A stretch of DNA of 64,000 nucleotides from Pseudomonadales bacterium (GCA_022822865.1 JAJDYJ010000092.1:1-64000); one strand, 5' to 3'; positions 1-8,863 are shown, numbered from the stretch's first letter. The notes: a model not told the origin generated them from the letters alone. Program-made: numbers and translations.

Positions 1-420
1 TGAAGGGGCGGTATCGGGAGGGACGTCCCATGCAGGGGTGGGGACGGTGACGCCGGGGCTGAAGAATTGCAGCGCCGTGAACAACAGTGCGGCGACTGCG
101 ATGGTCAAAGTGGACATGTAGAAAAAACCCCACGCCTGGGATCTGCCGAGATTCGCGAAGGCTGTTTCGGTTTTCGCCTCAAGCCTGGTGAAGCGCTGAT
201 CCACCTTGGCGAAGCGTTGGTCCACTTTGGACTCCAGCTTGACGAAGCGCCGGTCCACTTTGGCGAAGCGCCGGTCAAGTTCGACCGTCAGGTGCTCCTT
301 CGTCACCAGATCTTTCATGGCATCGTTCACGATCTCGACTACGGCCCCGGCCTGCGGCCCGGGCATGCCCGTTTCTTCCAGTGTCCGGCTGCTGGCCAGC
401 GTGTCAAGTTTTACGTCCAT
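1..420 (-). CDS. Coiled-coil protein with C-terminal membrane anchor, cut by window edge
   Basis: The frame is open from an ATG at 420 to the left edge (at least 140 residues), so the 3' end is missing. A GGGAGAGG ribosome site lies just upstream. Residues about 50-85 are a charged repeat with recurring units such as FAKVDRRF and KVDQRF, encoded by near-identical 21-bp DNA repeats, which predicts a coiled coil. Residues about 94-118 form one hydrophobic segment, followed by a proline-rich tail. The layout resembles small DUF1640-type or bacteriophage-associated coiled-coil/membrane proteins, but I do not recognise a precise family. The next gene to the right, divergent, has a similar coil and membrane-segment make-up. 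Confidence 0.6.
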   Translation of the reverse strand, partial: MDVKLDTLASSRTLEETGMPGPQAGAVVEIVNDAMKDLVTKEHLTVELDRRFAKVDRRFVKLESKVDQRFAKVDQRFTRLEAKTETAFANLGRSQAWGFFYMSTLTIAVAALLFTALQFFSPGVTVPTPAWDVPPDTAPS

Positions 421-617
421 TTTCCTCTCCCGAATCGTATGAATGGCGAATGGAAAGGCCTTCCGTTTCCCGGCGCCCGTGCTTCCGAAGTTGAAGATAG
501 TCGCATTTGGCCGAAGTGCCTCGTTCTCGGGAAAAATTTTCCCCGTTTTCCAGGCATATCCGGCAAGCTGTATCTGAATTGCATTGTGGTTAAGAAATGC
601 ACTCAAGGAGTCAGGTA

Positions 618-846
618 ATGGAAACCACAATCTCAACAGTCCTCAAGCACGGTGGGCCCTCCACCGTCGTACTGATAGCCCTGCTGTTTGTCTGGGCGGA
701 CTTCAACGGCGCCCTTAACGAGTTGCGGGCCGAAATGGCCAAAGGCGACCAGGCGATCCGTGCCGAGATGAATGGCGCGGGTGGAAACCCGGTTGGACAG
801 TATCGAAGACAGGCTCTACATGGACACCGCACACGCACCCACGTAG
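618..846 (+). pseudogene. Small membrane/coiled-coil protein with a 1-nt frameshift
   Basis: ATG at 618 follows AAGGAG (605-610) at ideal spacing. The reading frame gives a hydrophobic segment (residues about 14-28) and then a charged helix with EMAKGDQAIRAEMN. After base 774 the open frame turns into low-complexity arginine-rich residues. The +1 frame instead continues sensibly as ARVETRLDSIEDRLYMD and ends at TAG 844-846. Skipping one G near 774 restores a 75-residue protein with continuous coiled coil. A single-base insertion or a sequencing error both fit. The product would resemble the divergent neighbour at 1-420. Function unknown. Confidence 0.55.
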
Positions 847-954
847 GGGAGCAGAAAAGAAACCAGGGATAAAACAATTCCCTTGCCGGTTCCGGCAATC
901 CGATCGCCTCGCCCAATCAATTGCATGGCGGGCAACCCCTGCCGGAAAGTACAA

Positions 955-981
955 ACTACTAATTTGACATTAATTAGTAGT
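955..981. promoter_or_regulatory. Perfect 10-bp inverted repeat, candidate operator
   Basis: ACTACTAATT (955-964) and AATTAGTAGT (972-981) are perfect inverted arms around a 7-nt spacer TGACATT. The stretch is AT-rich in a GC-rich region and is followed by a second TTGACATTT, so TTGACAT occurs twice 21 bp apart. It sits about 75 bp upstream of the M13 peptidase start. There is no T-run, so an operator is more likely than a terminator. No regulator gene is adjacent. Confidence 0.4.
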
Positions 982-1053
982 AAATTGACATTTGGCCCGT
1001 CCAACCACGTAATTCGGTATACTGCCGCCTGAATTTTCTTTCAGAGCAATATC

Positions 1054-3180
1054 ATGACTTTCCCGACCCCGACCGACTGGCGCGGCGGTTTGCTGCCGCT
1101 GCTTTTCTCGACATTGCTGCTGGCCTCCTGTGGCGCGGAGGAGACCGCTCCGGCGGCCGGCGACGCCGCTCCGGCGCCTGAATCGGCGTCCGCGGAGACC
1201 GCCGCCGGCTCCGCGCCCGAACTCGGCTCCTTCGGCATCGACCTGAGCAATCAGGACTCCTCGGTGCGGCCCGGCGACGATTTCTTCCGTTTCGCCAACG
1301 GTCTCTGGCTCGACAGTTTCGAATTGCCGGCCGACCGCAGTGACTACGGCTCGTTTTCGGTGCTTGCCGACCGTTCCGACGAGCGTGTGCGCAGCATCAT
1401 CGAAGACCTGGCGGACATGGAGCCCGCCGAGGGCTCGATCGAGCAGAAGATCAACGATTACTTCCTGAGCTACATGGACACCGGCAGGCTCAACGAGCTT
1501 GGCATCAGTCCCCTGCTGCCGGGTCTGGCGGCGGTCGACGCGATCGCGGACATGGAGCAGCTCGTTAACGCCTTCGGCCGCGCCCAACTCGACAATACCG
1601 CGAGCCCCTTCGCTTTCTACATCGGCGCCGACCGCAGCGACCCGGACCGGCATCAACTCGTGCTGAGCGTGATGCCGCTGAGCCTGCCGGACCGGGACTA
1701 CTACCTCCTCGATACCGAGCAATACCAGCGTGCGCGCGAGGAATTCACCGCCCATATCGCCCGCATTCTCGACTTCGCCGATATCCCCGACTCAGCCGCG
1801 AAGGCCGAAGCCGTCCTCGCGCTGGAGACCGCGGTCGCCGAGCACATGTGGCCGCGGGCCCAGCGCCGCGACCGCGATCTGACCTACAACCCCATGCCAT
1901 GGGACGAGTTCGTCGCCGAGTATCCCGGCTTCGACTGGGAGGCGTATTTCGCGGCGGCCGGCATCGGCGGTCTCGAAGACCTGAACGTGAACTACCCGAG
2001 TACGATGGCGCCGGTCATCGCCCTGGTGAACGAGGATTCGCTCGAGGACTGGAAAAGCTACCTGAGCTACCGGCTGATCGCCGACAGCGCCGGCGTGCTG
2101 TCCGAGGAAATCGATCAGGAAGTCTTCCACTTCTACATGACGGTGCTGCGCGGCGTACCCGAACAGCGCGAGCGCTGGGAGCGCGGCGTGGCCAGCGTCG
2201 GTTCGCGGGGCAGCCTCGGCGAAGCCGTCGGCCAGATTTACGTCGGGCGGCATTTTCCCGAGTCGGCCAAGACGCAGATGCAGGATCTGGTCGAGAACCT
2301 GCGCGCCGCCTTGCGCCAGAGCATCGAGCAGAACGACTGGATGGGTCCGCTGACCAAGGAAGAGGCCTATCTCAAACTGGAAGCCTTCCGGCCCAAGATC
2401 GCCTATCCCGATGTCTGGGAAGACCTTTCCGCCATCGAGATCACGCGCGATTCGCTGTTCGATAACGCCCGCAACGTGCGCGAGTTTCGCTACCGGGAGG
2501 AAATCGAGCGCATCGGCCAGCCCACCGACCGCGAGGAATGGGGCATGACGCCGCAGACGGTGAACGCCTATTACAATTCCTCGTTCAACGAAATCGTCTT
2601 CCCCGCGGGCATCCTGCAGCCGCCATTCTTCGACCCGGCCGCGGACCCGGCGGTGAATTACGGCGGCATCGGCGCGGTGATCGGCCATGAGATGGGCCAC
2701 GGTTTCGACGACCAGGGCTCGAAATCCGACTGGGCCGGCGTCCAACGCAACTGGTGGACCGACGCGGACCGCGCCAACTTCGAAGACCAGGCCACGGTGA
2801 TAGCCGATCAATACGCCGAGTTCGAGCCGGTGCCGGGCTATTTCGTCGACGGCAGGTTCACCCTGGGCGAGAACATCGGCGATGTCGGCGGCGTGTCGCT
2901 GGCTTATCGCGCCTATCGCATGTCGCTCGGCGGCGAGGAGGCTCCGGTCATCGACGGCCTCACCGGCGACCAGCGATTCTTTCTCGCCTGGGCCCAGGTC
3001 TGGCAGCGCAAGTACCGCGAGGACGCGCTGATCCAGCGGCTGAGTTCCGACCCGCATTCGCCGGCGGAGTTCCGCGTCAACGGCGTGGTGCGCAATTTCG
3101 ACGCCTGGTACGAGGCCTTCGACGTGCAGCCGGAAGACGCCTTGTACCTGCCGCCGGAAGACCGCGTGACGATCTGGTAG
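1054..3180 (+). CDS. M13 family (neprilysin/PepO-like) zinc metallopeptidase, lipoprotein
   Basis: The protein has 708 residues, a normal length for M13 endopeptidases. An N-terminal hydrophobic stretch ends in a lipobox (LASC, Cys26), so it is predicted to be an envelope lipoprotein facing the periplasm. The M13 signature is complete: HEMGH (His545, Glu546, His549) and the third zinc ligand in ENIGD (Glu606). The conserved VNAYY and FPAGILQPPFF strings precede the zinc site. These enzymes cut oligopeptides. The deacylase starts 9 nt after the stop, so the two are probably co-transcribed and may act together on imported or secreted peptides. The start was chosen because it places the signal sequence at the N terminus. 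Confidence 0.93.
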   Translation: MTFPTPTDWRGGLLPLLFSTLLLASCGAEETAPAAGDAAPAPESASAETAAGSAPELGSFGIDLSNQDSSVRPGDDFFRFANGLWLDSFELPADRSDYGSFSVLADRSDERVRSIIEDLADMEPAEGSIEQKINDYFLSYMDTGRLNELGISPLLPGLAAVDAIADMEQLVNAFGRAQLDNTASPFAFYIGADRSDPDRHQLVLSVMPLSLPDRDYYLLDTEQYQRAREEFTAHIARILDFADIPDSAAKAEAVLALETAVAEHMWPRAQRRDRDLTYNPMPWDEFVAEYPGFDWEAYFAAAGIGGLEDLNVNYPSTMAPVIALVNEDSLEDWKSYLSYRLIADSAGVLSEEIDQEVFHFYMTVLRGVPEQRERWERGVASVGSRGSLGEAVGQIYVGRHFPESAKTQMQDLVENLRAALRQSIEQNDWMGPLTKEEAYLKLEAFRPKIAYPDVWEDLSAIEITRDSLFDNARNVREFRYREEIERIGQPTDREEWGMTPQTVNAYYNSSFNEIVFPAGILQPPFFDPAADPAVNYGGIGAVIGHEMGHGFDDQGSKSDWAGVQRNWWTDADRANFEDQATVIADQYAEFEPVPGYFVDGRFTLGENIGDVGGVSLAYRAYRMSLGGEEAPVIDGLTGDQRFFLAWAQVWQRKYREDALIQRLSSDPHSPAEFRVNGVVRNFDAWYEAFDVQPEDALYLPPEDRVTIW

Positions 3181-3189
3181 GCGGCCGCC

Positions 3190-4794
3190 ATGAACATTTT
3201 CAATCGACTCGTTGCGCTGGCATTGCTGGCGCTCGGCAGTGGCGGCTTTAATTACACCTTGGCCCAGGACTATGACGTCCTCATTCGCGGTGGCCGCATC
3301 GTCAACGGCAGCGGCAATCCCTGGTTCGAAGCCGACGTCGGCATTCGCGGCGACCGCATCGCCGCCATCGGCGATCTCTCGGCGGCCGCGGCCGAGGCGG
3401 TCATCGACGCCTCCGGGCTCGTCGTCGCGCCGGGCTTCATCGATCCGCATACGCACGCCATTCGCGGCATCTTCGACGTGCCCACCGCCGACAGCGCCCT
3501 ACTGCAAGGCGTGACCACCTTGACCGAAGGCAACGACGGCTCCTCCCCCTGGCCCATCGCCGAGCATTACGGCGAGATCGAGGAACTGGAAATCAGCACC
3601 AACTGGGCGGTTTTCGTCGGCCAGGGCACGATCCGCTCGATCGTGATCGGCGCCGAGGACCGCGACGCCACCGCGCCCGAACTCGAGCGCATGAAGGAGA
3701 TGGTGGCCCAGGCCATGGAAGAAGGCGCGCTCGGCATTTCCACCGGCCTGTTTTATGTGCCCGGCAGCTTCACCTCCACCGAGGAGGTGATCGAACTTTC
3801 GCGCGTGGCGGCGGATTACAAGGGCATCTACATCTCGCACATGCGCGAGGAAGCCTCGCAATTGATCGACTCGGTCAACGAGACGATCCGCATCGGCGAA
3901 GAAGCCGGCCTTCCCGTGCAGATTACCCACCACAAGGTGATCGGCGCGCCGAACTGGGGCGACGCGGTGGAAAGCCTGCGGCTGGTCGACGAGGCCCGCG
4001 CCCGTGGCGTCGATGTCACCATCGATCAATATCCCTATACCGCCTCCCAGACGGGAATCAACGCGCTGATTCCGCAATGGGCCCAGGAAGGCGGGCGCGA
4101 TGCGCTGATCGCGCGGCTCAACAGCGACGAAACGCGGCAGACGATCAGGAACGAGGTCGTCGAGCGCATCCTCTTCGACCGCGGCGGCGGCGACCCGGCC
4201 AATGTCTTCATCTCGCGCAATAGCTGGGACCCTTCCATGGCCGGCAAGAATCTCGCCCAGTTGACGATCGAGGCGGGCATGGACCCGACGCCGGAAAACG
4301 CGGCCGAAGTCGTTTTCGACATCTTGCGCAACGGCGGCGCCACCGCGGTCTATCACGCCATCGGCTCGGATGACGTGGACCGCATCATGCGGCACCCCGC
4401 TACCGCCATCGGCTCCGACGGTCCCATCGGCATCTTCGGCGAAGGCGCGCCGCATCCGCGGCAATACGGCACCTTCGCCCGGGTGCTCGGGCATTACGTG
4501 CGCGAGCGCGGCGTGATCACGCTGGAAGAGGCGATCCGCAAGATGACGAGCATGACGGCGCAGCGCCTGTCGATTCACGACCGCGGGCTGCTGGCCGAAG
4601 GGTTCTTCGCCGACGTTGCGGTGTTCGACGCCGACGAGATCATCGACCTCGCCACCTTCGAAGACCCGCATCAATACGCCGTGGGCATGAAATTCGTGCT
4701 CGTCAACGGCGAGATCGTGGTGGAGGGCGGCGTCCATACCGGCGCGCGGCCGGGGCGCATCCTGCATGGGCCGGGCTACACCGGAGAGCCCTGA
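3190..4794 (+). CDS. N-acyl-D-amino-acid deacylase family amidohydrolase, exported
   Basis: This 534-residue protein has a signal peptide (ALLALGSGGFNYTLAQ) followed by the amidohydrolase start region DVLIRGGRIVNGSGN. Metal-site features are DPHTH (His87, His89), YISHMREEA, QITHHK and AIGSDGP. The architecture is that of D-aminoacylase/N-acyl-D-amino-acid deacylases, which release free D-amino acids. In the family I recall, a GNCG-type motif supplies a zinc-binding cysteine; here the aligned string is EGNDGSSPW, with Asp in place of Cys, so metal use or specificity may differ. Acting after the M13 peptidase, it may belong to a peptide salvage unit. The substrate is inferred. Confidence 0.85.
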   Translation: MNIFNRLVALALLALGSGGFNYTLAQDYDVLIRGGRIVNGSGNPWFEADVGIRGDRIAAIGDLSAAAAEAVIDASGLVVAPGFIDPHTHAIRGIFDVPTADSALLQGVTTLTEGNDGSSPWPIAEHYGEIEELEISTNWAVFVGQGTIRSIVIGAEDRDATAPELERMKEMVAQAMEEGALGISTGLFYVPGSFTSTEEVIELSRVAADYKGIYISHMREEASQLIDSVNETIRIGEEAGLPVQITHHKVIGAPNWGDAVESLRLVDEARARGVDVTIDQYPYTASQTGINALIPQWAQEGGRDALIARLNSDETRQTIRNEVVERILFDRGGGDPANVFISRNSWDPSMAGKNLAQLTIEAGMDPTPENAAEVVFDILRNGGATAVYHAIGSDDVDRIMRHPATAIGSDGPIGIFGEGAPHPRQYGTFARVLGHYVRERGVITLEEAIRKMTSMTAQRLSIHDRGLLAEGFFADVAVFDADEIIDLATFEDPHQYAVGMKFVLVNGEIVVEGGVHTGARPGRILHGPGYTGEP

Positions 4795-4813
4795 GGGTTT
4801 GGACGGAACGGCA

Positions 4814-5581
<768 letters not shown>

Positions 5582-5594
5582 AGAGGACCCCATC

Positions 5595-6698
5595 GTGTTA
5601 AGCAAAATGCAGCGGCATCTGGCGAAGGATTTCATGAAGATCTTCCTGCGGGACCGGCAATCGATCTTCTTCAGCCTGTTCTTTCCCGTAGTCTTCATGA
5701 GCATCTTCGCCTTCGTCCGCGGCGGCGGGACCGAGCCGATACCGCTCGGCGTGGTGAACCAGTCGGACAGCGCCGCGGCGGCGCAACTCGTGGAGATGCT
5801 GCGGGAGGATTTCGCCTTCACGGTAATCACCGGCGCCGAGGAAGACCTGCGCGAGCAGTTGATCGCCGGCGACCAGATGCTCGTGCTCGTGGTGCCGCCG
5901 GCGTTCAGCGAACCGGCGGCCGCGAGCGGAGCGGCCGTGGGCCTGCGCCTGCTTGCGGACACATCGCAATTCAACCAGCTTCCCTTGGTCGAGCCGATGC
6001 TCGAACAGAAACTGATGGCGATCGAGCGCGAATTCCGCGGCGAGGAAGCGATGTTCTCGATCGAGGTCGAGAACGTGCAGGCGCTGTCCCAGAGCTATCT
6101 GGACTTTCTGCTGCCCGGCCTGCTTGGCATGATGCTGATGCAACTGAGCGTGGCGGGCTCGGGCTACAACGTGGTCGAATTCCGGCGCAAGGGCATTCTC
6201 AAGCGCCTGTTCGTGACGCCGATCCTGCCGCGGGATTTCGTCGCCGCCATCGTCGTGGCCCGGCTCGGGATCGTGCTGATCCAGTTGACCGTGCTGCTCG
6301 CCTTCGCGCTGTTCGTGCTCAACGTGCGGATCGTCGGCAGTTTCGCCGAGTTCTATCTCGTGGCGATCGTCGCCAGCCTCGTGTTTCTCAACATCGGCTT
6401 CTGCATCGGCAGCATGGCCAAGACCCAGCAGGCTATCATGGCCATCGGCAATATCGTCATCTTTCCGCAGATCGTGCTTTCGGGCGTGTTCTATCCCATC
6501 GACGCGATGCCCGGCTTCGTGCAGCCGCTGGCCCAGGTGCTGCCGCTGACTTTCGTCGTTTCCGGATTGCGCGACATCGCCGTGGCCGGGGAAACCCTGG
6601 TGCAGATCGTGCCGAGCCTTATCGGCATGGCGGTCTGGTTCGTGATCGGCTTCGCCCTCGCCACGCGCATGTTCGTCTGGAAGGAAGTCGCCGCCTGA
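5595..6698 (+). CDS. ABC-2 type transporter permease
   Basis: A GTG start at 5595 is preceded by AAGAGG. The 367-residue product has one N-terminal transmembrane helix (about 21-38), a large extracytoplasmic domain of about 140 residues, and a C-terminal bundle of five to six helices beginning near LLPGLLGMMLM. This is the YhgE/Pip-like or YbhS/YbhR-like ABC-2 layout. It lies directly after its ATPase, forming a full exporter as a dimer of each. Substrate is not evident. A palindromic repeat follows the stop codon. Confidence 0.92.
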   Translation: MLSKMQRHLAKDFMKIFLRDRQSIFFSLFFPVVFMSIFAFVRGGGTEPIPLGVVNQSDSAAAAQLVEMLREDFAFTVITGAEEDLREQLIAGDQMLVLVVPPAFSEPAAASGAAVGLRLLADTSQFNQLPLVEPMLEQKLMAIEREFRGEEAMFSIEVENVQALSQSYLDFLLPGLLGMMLMQLSVAGSGYNVVEFRRKGILKRLFVTPILPRDFVAAIVVARLGIVLIQLTVLLAFALFVLNVRIVGSFAEFYLVAIVASLVFLNIGFCIGSMAKTQQAIMAIGNIVIFPQIVLSGVFYPIDAMPGFVQPLAQVLPLTFVVSGLRDIAVAGETLVQIVPSLIGMAVWFVIGFALATRMFVWKEVAA

Positions 6699-6700
6699 AC

Positions 6701-6787
6701 GCGGGCGAGGCATGCCTCGCCCCTACAGCCGCTACAGGGGCAACGCTGTCAGAACGGCCCTGTAGGGGCGACGCATGCGTCGCCCGC
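6701..6787. repeat. REP-like double palindrome
   Basis: Two 20-bp palindromes, one at 6703-6722 centred on GGCATGCC and one at 6766-6785 centred on CGCATGCG, are flanked by CCCTACAG and CTGTAGGGG. They form an inverted pair separated by a 43-nt spacer. The arms could fold into one long stem in RNA or DNA. The position just after the permease stop suggests a REP/MITE-type element that may also act in transcript termination. Confidence 0.7.
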
Positions 6788-6799
6788 AGGTTCGGGCCG

Positions 6800-6829
6800 C
6801 TTACATTCGCGGCGCGTTTGCTATATATT
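6800..6829 (+). promoter_or_regulatory. Probable sigma70-type promoter of the cytochrome c' gene
   Basis: CTTACA (6800-6805) matches four of six -35 bases. TATATA/TATATT lies 16-18 bp downstream at 6822-6829, an AT-rich patch in GC-rich DNA. The cytochrome start is about 65 bp further on. This is a by-eye match only. Confidence 0.45.
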
Positions 6830-6895
6830 TTCCGCACTCGCGCCGGCTGATACCGTGCGGGACCACTCATATCCATGAACAGGAGATAGTCGAGA

Positions 6896-7372
6896 ATGAA
6901 AAAGATTCTGCTAGTGCTGGCGGGTTTCGTCGTTACGGGCATGTTCTATGTGGCGTCGGCGCAGGACGAACCCACTCCCGAACAGATGGCGGCGGGCGCC
7001 ACGACCGACAGGCAGGCCGTGTTCAAGATGCTCCGCTTCAGCATCGGCCCCATTCTCGGCATGACCCAGGGCGCGCCTTTCGACGCTGAACTGGCCGAAC
7101 GCAACGGCCGCCGCATCGCCGCCATCGCGCCGATGATTCCCGAAGTGCTCGGCGCCATGGACACCCGCGGCTTCGATGTCGAAACCGCTGCCCTCGACCT
7201 GGTCTGGGACAATCTGGACGACATTCAGGTCAAGGCCCAGGCCCTGATCGACGCGGCCAACGAGTTTGCCGACGTAGCCTCCGGCGGCGACATGGCCTCC
7301 ACCCTGGGCGCGGTGCGCACCCTCGGCGGCGCCTGCGGCAACTGCCACGAAACCTATCGCGCGGACGACTGA
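6896..7372 (+). CDS. Class II cytochrome c (cytochrome c'-like), periplasmic
   Basis: The 158-residue protein has a Sec signal peptide ending near ASAQ (residue 23). A single C-terminal heme site CGNCH (Cys147, Cys150, His151) is followed by ETYR, the class II cytochrome c arrangement. The mature part is predicted to be a four-helix bundle, with the typical RFSIGPILGM and NEFADVA helices. Cytochromes c' bind NO or CO and may protect against nitrosative stress, or act in electron transfer. It stands alone with its own promoter, between a repeat and a convergent peptide cluster. Confidence 0.9.
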   Translation: MKKILLVLAGFVVTGMFYVASAQDEPTPEQMAAGATTDRQAVFKMLRFSIGPILGMTQGAPFDAELAERNGRRIAAIAPMIPEVLGAMDTRGFDVETAALDLVWDNLDDIQVKAQALIDAANEFADVASGGDMASTLGAVRTLGGACGNCHETYRADD

Positions 7373-7375
7373 CGC

Positions 7376-7401
7376 AAAAAAGCGCCGGCTTACGCCGGCG
7401 C
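7376..7401 (-). terminator. Intrinsic terminator for the minus-strand peptide cluster
   Basis: Read on the minus strand, GCGCCGGC-GTAA-GCCGGCGC is an 8-bp perfect stem with a 4-nt loop followed by six T. It lies 25 nt past the stop of the first peptide gene. On the plus strand the U-run is missing, so it serves mainly the minus strand. Confidence 0.85.
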
Positions 7402-7426
7402 GAAATCCCACGCATCATTCGGGACG

Positions 7427-7618
7427 CTAGAAGAAGCCCCACCCCGGCGCGATGCCCGGAATAACGTAAGTCGGCTGCCCCAACGGCGTCCCGAAGGTCA
7501 CAGTCAGCGGATCGGGGCCGTCCCACGGCATTTGCGCGCTCGACAATATGCTGCCGTACCCGCCCCGCGAATACCCGCCGCCGATTCCATCCATCTCTTT
7601 CTCGCTCAGTTCTCTCAT
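7427..7618 (-). CDS. Double-glycine-leader peptide 1 (bacteriocin-like precursor)
   Basis: The 63-residue product starts MRELSEKEMDGIGGG, matching the leader shape of class II bacteriocin and microcin precursors (M-R-E-L-x3-E-M-x3-GG), cut after GG by C39-type exporters. The predicted mature part, about 48 residues, is rich in Gly, Pro, Tyr and Trp and ends GWGFF; it has no cysteine. AGGAG lies 7 nt before the ATG. The leader and 5' untranslated sequence almost match those of the second peptide at 8582-8863, while the mature parts are unrelated. No maturation peptidase or modification enzyme is nearby. Secretion and activity are inferred. Confidence 0.7.
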   Translation of the reverse strand: MRELSEKEMDGIGGGYSRGGYGSILSSAQMPWDGPDPLTVTFGTPLGQPTYVIPGIAPGWGFF

Positions 7619-7650
7619 GTCTATCTCCTATGTTGAATTGAACTTGCAAC
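7619..7650 (-). repeat. Conserved 5' untranslated segment, copy 1
   Basis: Upstream of peptide 1 the minus strand reads GCAAG, TTCAATTCAACA and AGGAGATAGAC before ATG. The same series, differing by one insertion and one substitution, precedes peptide 2. In this copy ATGTTG and CAACAT also form a short inverted repeat next to the ribosome site. Confidence 0.65.
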
Positions 7651-7679
7651 ATAGTTTTAGTAGAGAAAGCCGCGTACCG

Positions 7680-8039
7680 CTAAATTTCGCGGGATTTTTT
7701 CAGCAGCCAGACACCCTGCTTGTGCAACCACTCGCCATGAAAATGGCGGTGCAACTCCTCGACCGTGATTCGTGCCGCCAGAATCGTGATAGAAACCATT
7801 ACGGCCGCAAACTTCCAGGGCTCGAACGTAGATGACGGCGAAGTTTCAACGCCGCGCCACGCGGCAAGGGCGGCCACGGCGATCCAGAACAACGGCAGAG
7901 GTCTGAAAAAGCCTTTGTATTCCCCCCTTTCACGGTCGTAAATAGATACCGGCAGAAGAAATACCATCAGCAATATCGGTAGTCCCCCCAACAGGAAATC
8001 TACCACTTCAAGTATCCACGCGAATTCGGACATTTCCAT
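7680..8039 (-). CDS. Small polytopic membrane protein, TGEYxGF family, member 1
   Basis: The 119-residue protein has three or four hydrophobic segments. A cytoplasm-like loop contains RGEYKGFF (residues about 38-45), and the C-terminal part reads ARITVEELHRHFHGEWL. Both motifs recur in the next protein (TGEYRGF; SRVTVELWHRKKFGTWL), so the two are paralogs. AAGGAG lies 8 nt before the ATG at 8039. It sits directly upstream of peptide 1, about 60 nt away on the same strand. Small multi-helix proteins beside bacteriocin genes are often immunity proteins; that role is inferred here. I do not recognise a named family. Confidence 0.7.
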   Translation of the reverse strand: MEMSEFAWILEVVDFLLGGLPILLMVFLLPVSIYDRERGEYKGFFRPLPLFWIAVAALAAWRGVETSPSSTFEPWKFAAVMVSITILAARITVEELHRHFHGEWLHKQGVWLLKKSREI

Positions 8040-8105
8040 ACTCTCGTCTCCTTTCCCCCAAAGTTCGGGGAGCTGTCAGCCGTTTTACGTAAAAATTTAT
8101 TCAAT

Positions 8106-8441
8106 TCAATCCTTCGAATTTGAAGAATTATCTCTTTTTATCAGCCATGTTCCAAATTTTTTCCTGTGCCACAGTTCCACTGTAACGCGGGAAGCAATTA
8201 TCAGAACCAGTACGTTCACTATCATGAATTCGAGCCACCGCTGTTCCGAGGTATCCCGGTAAAAGACGACGAAATGCAGGTAACCCGCAAACAACACGAT
8301 ATGCGCCAGGGTTTCCAGATTCAGGAATCCCCGATACTCGCCGGTATCCTTCTTCCAGATCAAGCGGGGAAAAAGCGTTAGCGCGAGGACCAGGGCGAGA
8401 CCCCAGCTTTCGAAATTAGCCGACCTCAAGAATTCGATCAT
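8106..8441 (-). CDS. Small polytopic membrane protein, TGEYxGF family, member 2
   Basis: ATG at 8441 follows AGGAGA at good spacing and gives 111 residues; a longer in-frame start lacks a ribosome site and runs into the upstream terminator. The sequence has TM segments around 12-28, 45-60 and 72-88, the motif TGEYRGF (33-39) after the first helix, and SRVTVELWHRKKFGTWLIKR near the C terminus. It is clearly related to member 1 and more weakly to member 3. It follows the terminator of peptide 2 and precedes member 1 by about 65 nt. A candidate immunity or accessory protein; function unproven. Confidence 0.7.
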   Translation of the reverse strand: MIEFLRSANFESWGLALVLALTLFPRLIWKKDTGEYRGFLNLETLAHIVLFAGYLHFVVFYRDTSEQRWLEFMIVNVLVLIIASRVTVELWHRKKFGTWLIKRDNSSNSKD

Positions 8442-8469
8442 ATAGTTTCTCCTGTAAGCACTGCTCCGT

Positions 8470-8509
8470 AAAACCAAACCCGAGGCAGCGCAAGCGCCGC
8501 TCCGGGTTT
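8470..8509 (-). terminator. Probable intrinsic terminator after peptide 2
   Basis: On the minus strand AAACCCGGAGCGGCGC and GCGCTGCCTCGGGTTT pair imperfectly around a TT loop, followed by GGTTTT. It lies about 75 nt past the stop of peptide 2 and just before member 2, separating two transcription units. Confidence 0.6.
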
Positions 8510-8581
8510 GAAACGAACTGCCCATGGATTTTCATGTTGTCCAGATTCGCCCAAGGTTTCGGCTCAGGCGAATCCCGGGTC

Positions 8582-8863
8582 TCAGGAATTGCCTGCTTGT
8601 GCGCTTTCCCGGAACCGGCCGTTCAGATAATCCGTGGCGTATGCGTATCCGGTAAAGGCAAGCCTGCCGAATCCCGTTGTAGCTCCCGCCACGCCGCCAA
8701 ATACGCCCGTCGCGGCGCCCATCGCCGCTCCGCCGATTATCGCGGCAGCTCCGCCGCCGGATTCATAGGCCATGTATCCGCCGTAAATGGCGCCAGCCGC
8801 CGCTCCGAACCAGACGACACCGCCGTCAACCCGCTCCATCTCTTCGATCGTAAGTTCTCTCAT
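8582..8863 (-). CDS. Double-glycine-leader peptide 2 (class IIb bacteriocin-like)
   Basis: The 93-residue precursor starts MRELTIEEMERVDGG, a near-ideal double-glycine leader. The mature part is about 78 residues and strongly Gly/Ala-rich with many GxxxG-type spacings (GAAAGAIYGG, GGAAMGAATG), typical of pore-forming class IIb bacteriocins and colicin V-like microcins. It has no cysteine. AGGAG precedes the ATG, and the leader plus 5' region match peptide 1. Its upstream neighbour on the same strand is membrane protein member 3. Processing would need a C39-domain ABC exporter, not seen in this window; tolC is 49 kb away. Confidence 0.78.
   Translation of the reverse strand: MRELTIEEMERVDGGVVWFGAAAGAIYGGYMAYESGGGAAAIIGGAAMGAATGVFGGVAGATTGFGRLAFTGYAYATDYLNGRFRESAQAGNS

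Noticed and set aside
964..1023. Standard -35/-10 promoter before the M13 gene using TTGACA and TATACT
   Set aside because: TTGACA at 985-990 and TATACT at 1018-1023 are 27 bp apart, too far for a sigma70 promoter; other pairings are no better.
1792..3456. Long minus-strand open frame opposite the M13 peptidase
   Set aside because: It is an antisense shadow caused by high GC codon bias; the composition (Arg, Val, Gly, Asp, His-rich) matches no protein and the plus strand is a clear peptidase.
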